A DNA stretch of 64,000 bases. It comes from Eunapius fragilis. Taxonomy: Eukaryota > Porifera > Demospongiae > Spongillida > Spongillidae. The first letter of the stretch is position 1. Every line of letters starts with the position of its first letter. The position numbers and the translations under genes were made by a program. This document shows positions 1-10,162 of this stretch, one piece after another. The DNA is taken from positions 5,800,128 through 5,864,127 of the forward strand of contig OY811973.1 of assembly GCA_963681505.1 (NCBI GenBank), read 5' to 3'. The notes under the pieces are model-generated. The model was not told the DNA's origin. It ran no database searches and worked only from the letters and a program-made list of their open reading frames with translations.

Positions 1-2185
1 AGCTTTAGAACGCACAGAGGTGGCATCCATCTTCAGTGAAGATGATATGTGAAAAATTTCATTTGGGGTACACTCACAAGTGAGCCAGGCATTGGAAAAC
101 TACGCATGGCGTTAGGTTCCCCATCCTCACATGTACACAACTACCCTGTGGGAACAGGGTACTGTCATCAGAATGTCTGTATCTGCTTTAGAACTTACTA
201 AGTGTGGCATCCATCTTCAGTGATAATGATATGTTAATAATTTCATTTGGGGGTCACTGACAAGTTGGCCAGGCATTGGGAACTATGCGTGGCATTGGGT
301 TCCCCATCCCCACATGTACACACCTACCCTGTGGAAACAGGGAACTGTCATCAGAATGTCTGGATCTGCTTTAGAACTTACATAGGTGGCATCCATCTTC
401 AGTGAAGATTATATGTGACAAATTTCAATTGGGGTACACTCACAAGTTAGCCAGGCATTGGAAAATTACGCGTGGCGTTGGATTCCCTACTCTCACATGT
501 ACACACCTACCCTGTAATCACAGGGAAATGTCATCAGAATGTCTGGATCCACTTTAGAAGTTACAGAGGTGGCATCCATCTTCAGTGAAGATGATATATG
601 AAAAATTTCATTTGGGGTACACTCACAAGTGAGCCAGGCATTGGAAAACTATGCGTGGCGTTAGGTTTCCCCATCCTCACATGTACACAAATACCCTGTG
701 GGAACAGGGAACTGTCATCAGAATGTCTGGATCCACTTTAGAACTTACAGAGGTGGCATCCATCTTCAGTGAAGATAATTTCATTTGGGGGTTACTCACA
801 AGTTGGTGAGGCATTGGGGAACTACGCGTGGCGTTGGGTTTCCTATCCTCACATGTACACACCTACCCTGTGTAAATATGGAACTGTCATCAGAATGTCT
901 GGATCTGCTTTAGACCTTACAGAGGTGTCATCCATCTTCAGTGAAAATTATGTGTGAATAATTTCATTTGGGGGTCACTCACATGTTGGCCAGGCATTGG
1001 GGAACTACGCGTGGCGTTGGGTTCCCCAACCTCGCACATACACACCTACCCTGTGGGAACAGGGAACTGTCATCAGAATGTCTGTATCTGCTTTATAACT
1101 TACATAGGTGGCATCCATCTTCAGTGAGGATAGTTTCATTTTGAGGGCACTCACAATTTGGTCAGGCATTGGGGAACTACCCGTGGCATTGGGTTCCCCA
1201 TCCTCACATGTACACACTTACCCAGTGGGAACAGGGAACTGTCATCATAATGTCTGGATCCACTGTAGAACTTACAGAGGTGGCATCCATCTTCAGTGAG
1301 GATAGTTTCATTTTGAGGTCACTCACAAGTTGGTCAGGCATTGAGGAACTACGCGTGGCGTTGGGTTCCCCATCATCACGTGTACACACTTACCTAGTGG
1401 GAACAGGGAACTGTCATCACAATGTCTGGATCCGCTTTAGAACTTACAGAGGTGGCATCCATCTTCAGTTAAGATGATAGGTGAATAATTTCATTAGGGG
1501 GTCGCTCACAAGTTGGTCAGGCATTGTGGAACTACGCGTGGCGTTGGGTTCCTCATCCTCACATGTACACACCTACCCTGTGGGAACAGGGAACTGTCAT
1601 TAAAATGTCCGGATCCACTTTAGAACTTACAGAGGTGGCATCCATCTTCAGTTAAGATAATTTCATCATTTGGGGGTCACTCACAAGTTGGTCAGGCATT
1701 GGGGAACTATGCATGGCGTTGGGTTCCTCATCCTCACATGTACACACCTACCCTGTGGGAACAGGGAACTGTCATTAAAATGTCCGGATCCACTTTAGAA
1801 CTTACAGAGGTGGCATCCATCTTCAGTTAAGATAATTTCATCATTTGGGGTCACTCACAAGTTGGTCAGGCATTGGGGAACTACGCGTGGCGTTGGGTTC
1901 CTCATCCTCACATGTACACACCTACCCTTTGTGAATACGAACTGTCATCAGAATGTCTAGATCTGCTTTAGAACTTACAGAGGTGGCATCCATCAGTGAA
2001 AATTATATGCAAATAATTTCATTTGGGGTCACTCACATGTTGGCCAGGCTTTGGGGAACTATACGTGGCGTTGGGTTCCCCATCCTCACATGTACACACC
2101 TAGCCTGTGGGAACAGGGAATTGTCATCAGAATGTCTGTTTCTGCTTTAGAACTTACAGAGGTGGCATCCATCCCCAGTGAAGAA
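1..2185. repeat. ~178-bp satellite array, 12 complete units, open at left edge
   Basis: The word TGGCATCC (or a close variant) recurs at about 21, 204, 387, 570, 754, 926, 1109, 1281, 1453, 1636, 1811, 1984 and 2163, so the period is 172-184 bp. Each unit contains, in order, CATCCATCTTCAGTGAAGAT, a variable AT-rich stretch, TTTCATTTGGGG, GGCATTGGGGAACTACGCGT, CATCCTCACATGTACACACC and the short hairpin CCCTGTGGGAACAGGG. Units differ by substitutions and indels of a few bases, mostly around the TTTCATTTGGGG segment. Short open frames across it are by-products of the periodicity and are not genes. Confidence 0.95.
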
Positions 2186-2751
2186 TATTGTATTGTTTCA
2201 ATATGTTTGAACTGATCTGCACACATGCAGGCTGCCTATATATACATGGCAGAACAAATGATTGTGTTATAACAGCTATAGCACTGCATGAATTCAGTTC
2301 AATGCACTATTTCAGAAGATGAATGGTGGTTCAGGGCATGGTGCAACTCAGTCCTTCAATGTTGAAAACCATTTGTGCATGCATTTTCATATACATGTAT
2401 GACCTGAGCCATGAATAACTGACCAGTTGGTTTAGACCCGTTCTGAATCGTCGTATACATTGGTCCTACACTAAGGATGTTTGCTACATTTTTTAAGCAT
2501 CTAGGAACTGTGAGCATAGCGTATGAGTTGCATGTTGTGTCATTTATAGTCACGGACGTTTTATATTATATTCTCTGAGTTTGGTGAGAGCTGAGACTTT
2601 GATGCGTTGTGTACCTACCATCGCCGTTAGAATGGTCATATTGACAACCGTGGACCAACCTCGTACAGTCATCAAACGCGCACATCCGCCGCCCGCCGCT
2701 AGTGGAATGCTTATTCATTGTAAAATGTGCGGCTGAGGAATGTGCTAAATC
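2186..2751. other. unique intergenic DNA, nothing recognised
   Basis: Between the satellite and the next repeat block I see no coding similarity, no splice-bounded frames and no repeat structure. Small open frames of 62-65 codons lack any recognisable motif. Confidence 0.5.
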
Positions 2752-2925
2752 CATTGCGTTTGATTAGCGAGCGTGTAGGCATGCAGCTTCGTATGGTGAA
2801 ATGGTCGTCAAACGCTCGGATACATATTAATTATATACAAGAAAAGTTGGAAATGGTTCAATCAGAGATAATATATAGATCAATCAAACAATAAATCAGT
2901 ATCTCAGTCACATACACAGGAAGAG
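2752..2925. repeat. left direct repeat flanking a minisatellite
   Basis: This ~170-bp segment runs from CATTGCGTTTGATTAGCGAG to CAGTCACATACACAGG. It is repeated in the same orientation at 3257-3420 with about 85-90% identity by eye. The two copies bracket the 26-bp minisatellite, so the array may have arisen or expanded between the arms of a local duplication. Confidence 0.8.
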
Positions 2926-3236
2926 TAGTGAGGCCAGGGGTAATAGAGCCATAGTGAGGCCAGGGGTACAGAGCCATAGTGAGGCCTGGGGTAAAAAAGA
3001 GCCATAGTGAGGCCAAGGGTAACAGAGCCATAATAGGCCAGGGGTAACAGAGCCATTATTAGTGAGGCCTGGGGTAAAAGAGCCATAGTGAGGCCAGGGG
3101 TAACAGAGCCATAGTGAGGCCAGGGGTAACAGAGCCATAGTGAGGCTAGGGGTAACAGAGTCGTAGTGAGGCCTGGGGTAACAGAGCTATAGTGAGGCCT
3201 GCTGGGGTAACAGAGCCATAGTTAGGCCAGGGGTAA
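2926..3236. repeat. 26-bp minisatellite, about 12 units
   Basis: The unit is AGTGAGGCCAGGGGTAACAG plus AGCCAT. Variants include GGCCTGGGGTAAAAGA and units with 3-5-bp indels. The array generates long open frames on the - strand only because the unit lacks stops in some frames; no gene is implied. Confidence 0.92.
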
Positions 3237-3256
3237 CCCCACCACCCTCCTCACAA

Positions 3257-3420
3257 CATTGCGTTTGATTAGCGAGCTGAGCGTGTAGGCATGCACTGCA
3301 GTTTCGTATGGTGAAATGGTCACCAAACGCCCAGATACTGACATATTAATTTTACAAGAAAAGCTGGAAATGGTTCAATGCAACAATAAATCAGTATCTC
3401 AGTCACATACACAGGGAGAG
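3257..3420. repeat. right direct repeat flanking the minisatellite
   Basis: Second copy of the segment at 2752-2925, same orientation. It has a few short insertions, for example in GCGAGCTGAGCGTG, and differs where the left copy reads GGTCGTCAAACGCTCGG. Confidence 0.8.
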
Positions 3421-3678
3421 CAACACCATTTGTCCTCGGGAAGTGTGAGAATGCCAATCGCGACTATGTAATTAAACAAACGAAAGGGCACGCCCCCCGG
3501 ATCCGCCACTGAAATTTGAACCAACGGTTGAGCAATCACAGACGGACACGGACTTTGATGAGCCTTGACTTTTTCAACCAACTGCAACCAACTGTTCAAA
3601 ATTTAAATCTGTTACTTAATCTGGCGCGACCAAACTGCAAATGAGACTATATGTCCTCTCGCTCCACACAGGATTGCC

Positions 3679-3809
3679 TAGTCTCGTACCCAGACCCATA
3701 TTCTCACAGCAGCGGATGGATTGCATCACCGCTACGTGAAAACTTTTCACGTAGCGCCGGTGATGTATGCCATCCGCTGCTGTGAAAATATGGGTCTGGG
3801 ACGAGACTA
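3679..3809. mobile_element. Mutator-like foldback MITE with 9-bp target duplication
   Basis: The 131-bp element is a near-perfect inverted repeat. It begins TAGTCTCGTACCCAGACCCA and ends TGGGTCTGGGACGAGACTA, with arms of about 60 bases meeting at CACGTGAAAACTTTTCACGT-like sequence. It is flanked by an exact 9-bp direct repeat AGGATTGCC at 670-678 (i.e. 3670-3678) and 3810-3818. Nine-base duplications with long inverted ends are typical of Mutator-like (MULE) elements; the superfamily call rests on that alone. A second insertion of the same family is at 9127-9213. Confidence 0.88.
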
Positions 3810-3908
3810 AGGATTGCCCTCCTTTTTGAGGCGTCTTTGACATCTTTCGCTGTGAAATAGTGTTCTAAACGTTCAGCGTACACTGACCACTCTTCTTGAT
3901 ACGCGTTG

Positions 3909-4139
3909 CAGTGGCGGATCCGGGGGGGGGGGGGGGGGAGGCACCGGGGGCCCGTGCCCTCCCCCTTTGTTCGTCTAATTATATATTCATAGTCGCGCAA
4001 TATAGCGTTTTTAATTGCATTTTGAACGTACAGGTCAGCGCTTCGCGTAGGATTCGGTGAACCACGCCCATTTATCACTTCACTATAACTTTTCATTATT
4101 GGTGCCCTCCGCCTTTCAAAATTCCTGGATCCGCCCCTG
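3909..4139. mobile_element. hAT-like MITE with internal poly-G, 5-bp target duplication
   Basis: The ends are CAGTGGCGGATCC on the left and GGATCCGCCCCTG on the right, imperfect inverted copies. The direct repeat CGTTG lies at 3904-3908 and 4140-4144. A run of about 20 G lies just inside the left end. CAG(G/T)GGCGGATCC termini recur several times in this window, and 5-bp duplications are known for some hAT lineages. No coding capacity is seen. Confidence 0.75.
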
Positions 4140-4799
4140 CGTTGTATTCTCCCAGCGTTCCATGTTTCGCCTAGTCTCGTACCCAGGCGTATCTATGTGG
4201 TATATTGGAATGCAATTAACAACACAAGTCACGCGCCAAAAATGCAATTAAGAACCCATACAGAAAATAAGACCACGGTCACATGGCCACAAAGACGATC
4301 CCGTGACTCAGGGGCGGATACAAAAGGGGGAGGGGGGGGGGGGGGTGCTTCCTAGCTATAGCGGAAGAGGGAGTTGCAGCCCCGCCCATGCGAAGCACTA
4401 AGACTTCCCAGAACGTCCCGGCCTTTAAAAATTTCGATAATGGCTATCTAGCTTCGGACATGGCGGCGTCGGAGCAGATTCTGTTCCCCCACAGATTTTG
4501 TCCCCTCGGACATAATCCGCTAACAGATATTGCCCCCCCCACCCCCCCCCACCCCCCCCCCCCCCCCGGCCGGCCGGCCTCAAACCGATGCTTTGCCGTC
4601 CCGGTTTTTTTGTTGGTGACAGGTCCTATAAGCCCCTCCCGCTTTTCGCATCGAGCCAAAAAGTTGTTTAGCGGATAACCAAGCGGATAACCAAGCGCCC
4701 GAAAAGTGTCCGAGGATTAACGCTGACTCAAGCTAGGATCGATCCAATAATCATAATAGCGCTTTTGATATATAGTAGATGGACACCTGGGAAGGGGTT
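4140..4799. other. fragmented repeats between elements; no gene seen
   Basis: The stretch holds a lone MULE-foldback terminus at about 4171-4186 (CTAGTCTCGTACCCAG), a CAGGGGCGGATACAAAA terminus at about 4309 followed by a G-run at 4322-4346, and a C-run with GGCCGGCCGGCC at about 4530-4578. These look like remnants of the same hAT-like and MULE-like families. Open frames here are driven by the homopolymers. Confidence 0.5.
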
Positions 4800-5585
4800 A
4801 AACAAGAGAAAATTAAGGTTTCATCGAGATTCTTCTGGAAGACACAGATGAAAGATGTATAGGTGCATGAGTTCGTTAAGACGTGCGATGTTTGCCAAAG
4901 CACCAATGGTGCCAAGTTTATGAAGAATCAAGGCCTTATGTGACAATAAACACTCACAAGGGTCTATATACCTATAACAGGTTACCATTTGGTGTGGCAT
5001 CTGCTCCAGTGATTTTTCAAAGAATAATGGAAGAGTTACTTCAGGGGCTACCACATGTTTGCGTATACATAGATGATATCCTTATAACAGGAAAATCATC
5101 TTCACAATCTGGATCAAGTCTTACAAATACCCGAGTCAGCGGGCATGAGACTGAGGAAGGATATATGCATGTTTGCAATGCCAGAAGTCGAGTACTTGGG
5201 ATACAAGATTACTAAAGAGGGCTTGAAACCGTCAGAAAACAAGGTGAAAGCTATCACCAAAGCACCAGAACCAAAGAACCTTTCAGAACTGAGATCTTTC
5301 CGGGACTCGTGAACTATTATACTGGATTTGTCTACTATCCTGGCTACCATGCATATACTTCTTCGGAAAGGTATACCGTGGAAGTGGGGTACTGGACAAA
5401 GGACAGCATACAGTAGAGTCAAAGACATGCTCAAGTCCCCTAAGCTGTTAGCACATTTTGACCAAACACTACCACTTGTGTTGTGTGATGCATCTCCGTA
5501 CAGCGTTGGAGCAGTACTCTCACATATCTTAGATCATGGAGAAGAAAAAGCAAATGCATTTGCATTCCCTCAATGCTTCTGACTT
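4800..5585 (+). pseudogene. Ty3/gypsy pol fragment (integrase zinc-binding piece, then reverse transcriptase), decayed
   Basis: At 4800-4925 the + strand encodes a stop-containing stretch ending in FVKTCDVCQ, the second half of a retroviral-type HHCC integrase zinc finger. From about 4930 the sequence is a Ty3/gypsy reverse transcriptase with YNRLPFGVASAP and the catalytic YIDDIL. After a frameshift near 5115-5160 it continues with the YLGYKIT motif. The RT/RNase H linker follows (WKWGTGQRTAY, LCDASPYSVGAVL) to about 5580. The normal pol order is RT, RNase H, integrase, so an integrase zinc finger immediately before RT means two fragments were joined or the element is rearranged. It has frameshifts and stops, no LTRs are visible, and it abuts an oppositely oriented BEL/Pao remnant. 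Confidence 0.85.
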
Positions 5586-6660
5586 GTTCAGGTGGTGGCG
5601 ATCCAACTGGAGGATTACTTCCAACATCGAGGTCAACATTCAATTCTAAAGGAATAAGACGTTGAACTGGGCGATTGAGGACTGCATAGCTACCACCAGA
5701 CCTGACTCGAACACTCGTTCCTCTAACTGCCCCGTCAGAACCTTCCATTATTGTCTCCACTTTACCCATCTTCCAAAATAATCGAGACTGATTTTCATCA
5801 TGGACAAGAACGATATCTCCAACTGCAATTCACTTAGGATTGGATTGAAATCTCTTCACATGACAATTTCATTCACGAAGCTCATTCAGATGTTCTTAGC
5901 TTCCAGAAATGTTGCATGATCATAGTCAGGTGACTTAATCTTCGTCCTAGAGCAAGTGGGGTAGTAGACACAAAATCAGGATCTTCTCTAGGTTCCAAAT
6001 GGTCAGGTATACTGGACAAACGATACCCCATTGTTAGGTGTGATGGTGTTAGAGGTTCATCAAAATCCTCAGATGACACATACAAAAGAGGTCTTGAGTT
6101 TAGTACAGCTTCAATTTCACACACAACTGTGAAGAGCTCTTCATATGACAGTCTTGCTCGTCCAATGATCCTTTTAAGATACCTCTTCGTAGATCCAATG
6201 AGCCTCTCAAAGAATCCTCCCCACCAAGGGGCTTTTTCCAAATTGAACGTCCATTCAATTCTTTGTCCAGAGAGATAACTTTCAACACCTGAATGCTCAA
6301 ACACTCTGGATATGGCAACACTAGCAGCTGTAAATGTTGTGCTGTTATCAGAAATGAGCTTACAAGGTACACCTCGCCTGGCTACAAATCGCTTGAAACA
6401 CATGAGGAACAACTCAGCTGTCATACCTGAGACTAATTCTAGGTGCACTGCTCTTGTTGAGCAACAAGTAAACAGACATAATCCACACCTTTACATCAGT
6501 GTCTCTCAAATAGAAAGGACCGGCATAATCTAATCCAGTATACAAAAAGGCTCGTTCTGGATTTACACGAAAGCTTGGTAGAGGAGGCGAGGGTGGTGGA
6601 CGATATGGCTGCCCATCAATCTTCTTGCAAGTAGCGCATCGATAAAGCAACTGTTTGACA
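5586..6660 (-). pseudogene. BEL/Pao integrase domain and C terminus, decayed
   Basis: Read on the - strand, this is the 3' part of a Pao-type pol. A Cys-Cys zinc-binding remnant (CATCKKIDGQP) is followed by the first catalytic Asp in GLDYAGPFY, the second in LISDNSTTF, and the catalytic Glu in APWWGGFFERLIG. The family-typical region LNSRPL...LTPSHLTMG follows, and last the C-terminal segment ending NRPVQRLIPLE near 5650. Frameshifts split it near 6440 and 5885. The strong conservation of the WWGGFFERLIGSTK block makes BEL/Pao rather than gypsy a firm call. No downstream LTR is evident; the gypsy fragment begins directly at its 3' end. Confidence 0.88.
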
Positions 6661-8461
6661 AAGTATCTTCCTCGAACTACCCAGAATTGGGAACGTAGCT
6701 CTGTAAGTGTTTCCTTTACACCAGCATGTTTTACCTTCTTATGACAGTGCCTAACAACCAGAGCTGTGAAGCAATGATTTGTGTAGGTAGCAATATAGGA
6801 TGAGTTTCACACCCTGCCAAATCTGCATTTTCTAATCTGCCTTTGCACCTCCATATACCCTTCTTGTCTACATACATCCAAAATTGTGTCTTCCAATCTT
6901 CAATTCTTCGGTCTTGGAGAAACGATATCTGAGACGATCTGATCCAGTAATCTTCTGCATTGATAATGTCCCTTGATAACAAGCTGAAAGAAGGTATGTC
7001 TGCAGATCTCTTGGAGGATACTAATAAACTTTAACACATAAGCTGCGACTCGCAACAACCTTGAAAGAGAACTGAACTTCTCGCACTGGACTACAGTGCT
7101 AATGTCAGTTTGCGCAAATAGAATATGCATAGCCTGATACTTGTGTTGTTCACTTAGCTTCATATCAGCAATGCACTCATGTGGAACATCCTCTTCTTCC
7201 TCATTGTAACCTGCAGTCATCTTGTCAGCCAACCAGTGTGGTCCATTGAACCACAATTGCCTATTAGCTGGCTCCCATATATCCAGACCTCTCGAAGGGA
7301 GATCTGCAGGATTATCACTTCCATTGCCAATACTGAGCAGATACAAGTCTTCGGATGTCATTAACCCGATTTTGAACAAAGAGTTTCCACTCTTTGCCCT
7401 CACCTCAAATCCAATGAAGTACAACCTTTGAATCTGTAGCAGGTCACAGTATCCACACACACACACCTCAGCCTTCATGACATGCTCTACATTAGATACT
7501 AGCCGTGCCAAAAGCAATGATTCCAGTAGCTCAAGTCTTGGGATACTTGGTTTCTTGGAGGGGCACATACGCGTTTTGGAACTAGCCAATCAAACCACAA
7601 TGCCATTTGAAGTCTCAATCTGCAGGTAAATGACAGCAGCATAAGCCTATAATGATGCATCGCTGAAACCATGAAGACCGTATGAGACTATTGCTGCACT
7701 TAACAGATATGGGCGTGGAATGGAAATAGGTGGCAATTTGACTAAATCCAGTTAGGAACTGCGTCCACTTAGCCAATAATTCCCCTGCTAACCATTCATT
7801 CCAATCCAGCTTACCAGTGCATAGTTCTTGAAACATGATCTTGAATTGCACCGTGATTGGTGCCAAAATCCCAAGCGGGTCATAGATTCTCGAACCAGTT
7901 CCTGCAACAGCTCGCTTAGTGGGTTCTAGTTGAACAAATCCGCCGAATATCAAAACACAGTGTGTCATCACTAAGATTCCAGCAAAGACCTAGAACCTTC
8001 ACTTCATCAGTGCTGACAGGTAGGTCACCAAGGGTGCACTTAGCAAAGGAGAGCACGCCAAACCTATGGTTACTTCAGGATGTTCATGACTGTCAGTTCT
8101 GGCTTGCAACTCTCGTGAATTGGTGCGAAACTTTCCAAGATCAAATCCACCCTTCTTTAACCAGCTTGAAAGCTTCATCTTCATCAGCAGCACCACATGC
8201 AAGGCCCACGTAGATCGACAGCTCAAATTTGTCGACAAAGACAGGATCCATCGATCTGTATTGCTCCATATGGTGTCTAATAGTAGCGTTTAAGAGAAAT
8301 GGGCTGGAGGACACCGTAAATGTCACTCTTGCAAACCGCAATACTTCAAGTCTAGGCAGATCACTGTTGATATCGTCAATTCACAAATCTCTGTCCCTTT
8401 CATCGACACCATTGATTGGAACCAAGGTTACCATTTGGTTAGCCCAACACCTGGACACTGG
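6661..8461 (-). pseudogene. BEL/Pao reverse transcriptase end and RNase H region, decayed
   Basis: The - strand from about 8460 downward encodes the end of a Pao reverse transcriptase. SSPFLLNATIRHH is followed by a damaged catalytic box: YVGLACGA replaces the usual YVDD context. YDPLGILAPIT and the RNase H/linker segment (PRLELLESLLLARLV, NPADLPSRG) follow. In-frame stops and frameshifts occur near 8370, 7970 and 7600. The 5' half of RT, the protease and gag are missing: sequence resembling pol ends where a MULE-foldback terminus begins at 8463. With 5586-6660 it forms one 5'-truncated, non-functional element. Confidence 0.85.
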
Positions 8462-8515
8462 TTAGTCTCGTACCCAGACCCAAGTACATCACAGCTGCGG
8501 ATGGATTACATCACA
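8413..8515. repeat. left arm of an inverted duplication (BEL/Pao plus MITE junction)
   Basis: The + strand here (GATTGGAACCAAGGTTACCA ... TAGTCTCGTACCCAGACCC ... GGATTACATCAC) is the reverse complement of 9160-9262 with few differences. The left half is BEL/Pao pol sequence and the right half is the terminus of the MULE foldback element. The 9 bases before the MITE terminus, GACACTGGT, are the reverse complement of the exact target duplication at 9214-9222. Confidence 0.85.
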
Positions 8516-9126
8516 ATTTGCACATTCTGATTGGTTAATTGCAGGTACATATATCAAAACACAATATTAAAAATAGTAATTAAGAGAAGATTCCCCCCTG
8601 TACTGACACCTATAATTCCAATGTGCAATATTATATAATATGTGATATGATATATAATATATAATATGGCCACGAAGGTCCAAATGTGTACTTGTACTTT
8701 TAGTATTTGTGTACGTAGATGTATTAAACGTTTTGGTGAATGGGAACAATAGCAAATTCAGCTAATTTCCACCTAAAGCCTGGGAAAATCTCCTGGGAAA
8801 GCCTCACTTCCATTCATTCCTGAGCCTAAACATCAGGGAAATACCTCACCTCAATTGAACTAATTCACTCACTTTCAGTCAAACCCAGTCTAACACACTG
8901 TCCCCAAAATATTTACACCTGATGTGGTTCCGGGTCACACATGTATATATAAAGGATGGTAGGGGTGGGCTGCAATCACTCAGTTTACAGCAAAATTCCA
9001 GCTACGTTGCTTACCCACCCACCTCTCCACCTGTGCATTGGCTGAACTTTTACAGGTGTTCATCAATGGCAGGCAGAACCCTTTGGGCTTCTACTCTGAC
9101 TTAACCACCTTACCTTCACCAGTGTC
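8516..9126. other. spacer between inverted arms; no gene seen
   Basis: AT-rich at 8630-8668 with alternating TATA-type sequence, otherwise unremarkable. The last ~60 bases lead into the target site ACCAGTGTC of the MULE foldback insertion. No coding similarity was recognised. Confidence 0.5.
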
Positions 9127-9213
9127 TAGTCTCGTACCCAGACCCAAGTTGTAGTGTAGCGGTGATGTAATCCATGCGCAGCTGTGACGTACTTGGGTCT
9201 GGGGACGAGACTA
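9127..9213. mobile_element. MULE-like foldback MITE, second insertion, exact 9-bp target duplication
   Basis: The 87-bp element starts TAGTCTCGTACCCAGACCCA and ends GGGTCTGGGGACGAGACTA. It is flanked by ACCAGTGTC on both sides (9118-9126 and 9214-9222), a perfect 9-bp direct repeat. Same family as 3679-3809 but shorter in the centre, which is GTAGCGGTGATGTAATCCAT. Together the two copies confirm the element boundaries. Confidence 0.9.
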
Positions 9214-9262
9214 ACCAGTGTCAAGGTGTTGGGCTAACCAAATGGTAACCTTGGTTCCAATC
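9158..9262. repeat. right arm of the inverted duplication
   Basis: Reverse complement of 8413-8515. It contains the right half of the MITE, its right target duplication, and about 40 bases of BEL/Pao pol (GTTGGGCTAACCAAATGG) in + orientation, opposite to the main BEL/Pao remnant. Confidence 0.85.
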
Positions 9263-9835
9263 ATGATTAGCTGGCTGTTGCCTGCATGACCCCTTTTGGG
9301 CAAATAATTAACTGTGCCAAGTACAATGGCACACCAATTGCAAACAAAGCATGAGGGAGGATTCTATTAAATGACACCAATTGCTGTTACTAGTATCTGG
9401 TGTTGTGTGTGTATGTGAGTTTGTGCGTAGCTATAAGGGGGTGCATGTTTGATTATATCTCAGAAGTAAAAAAGGTGTGGAGTATAAACCAGACTAACTT
9501 TATGATGTGCATTTATCTGTGTGCCGTATATCTGTAATTATTCTTAATAATCACTGCTTGCTGAGTACATGCTAGCTAACCCCAGTGGAAGTTAATTTTC
9601 TTGTGATTTTTGACACCATAATAGGGAAACGACCAGGAAATATGCAATTACTTTGCACAGTTGTATCCCCGTAACGGATAAAGTAAAGTAAAAATTAACG
9701 AACAGAACAAATCAATGGCGACAGGACCCTGGAGATGTGACCTACGGAATCGAAACCTACGCAAGTAGGTTCCATATAGGAATCCTGCAGTATCATGAAT
9801 GTCATTAAAAAATGCGACCCGCGTATAACTCGCGT
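9263..9835. other. intergenic DNA, nothing recognised
   Basis: No coding similarity or repeat structure was recognised apart from a short CCTACGCAAGTAGG palindrome at about 9757. A related motif occurs near 51700. Confidence 0.45.
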
Positions 9836-9973
9836 ACCCAGTACCGGAGACAACGGGGAGCTTGGATGATATTCACTATCAATTTTCACCAAATATGGTA
9901 ATACCAAAACCATATATGGTGAAAATTGGTAATGAATATCATCCAAGCCCCCCATTGTCTCCGGCACTGGTAC
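9836..9973. mobile_element. foldback element, ~60-base arms
   Basis: GTACCGGAGACAACGGGGAG and its continuation to AATTTTCACCAAATATGGT are mirrored by ACCATATATGGTGAAAATT through CATTGTCTCCGGCACTGGTA. Arms match at roughly 90% with a loop of about 15 bases. No target duplication was found by eye. Confidence 0.75.
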
Positions 9974-10121
9974 TACCAAGAAAAGGATAGTTTAGCTCTT
10001 TGTTGCTATCGAACCAGAAGGCTAAGACGGTCATTTAAATGTTTTGTTCCAGTCTTCAAACTGTTTGCTTTAAGAGAACAAAAAAAGCTCGCGTTTTCCT
10101 CGTCCCCACGCCAATTTTTCT

Positions 10122-10162
<41 letters not shown>

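Noticed and set aside
2904..3138. - strand open frames with repeated MALLPLASLWLCYPWPHYGS peptide
   Set aside because: They are produced by the 26-bp minisatellite; no start context, splice sites or flanking coding sequence.
4388..4678. Overlapping + and - open frames of 71-96 codons
   Set aside because: They depend on a C-run and GGCC repeats within decayed element ends and show no recognisable domain.
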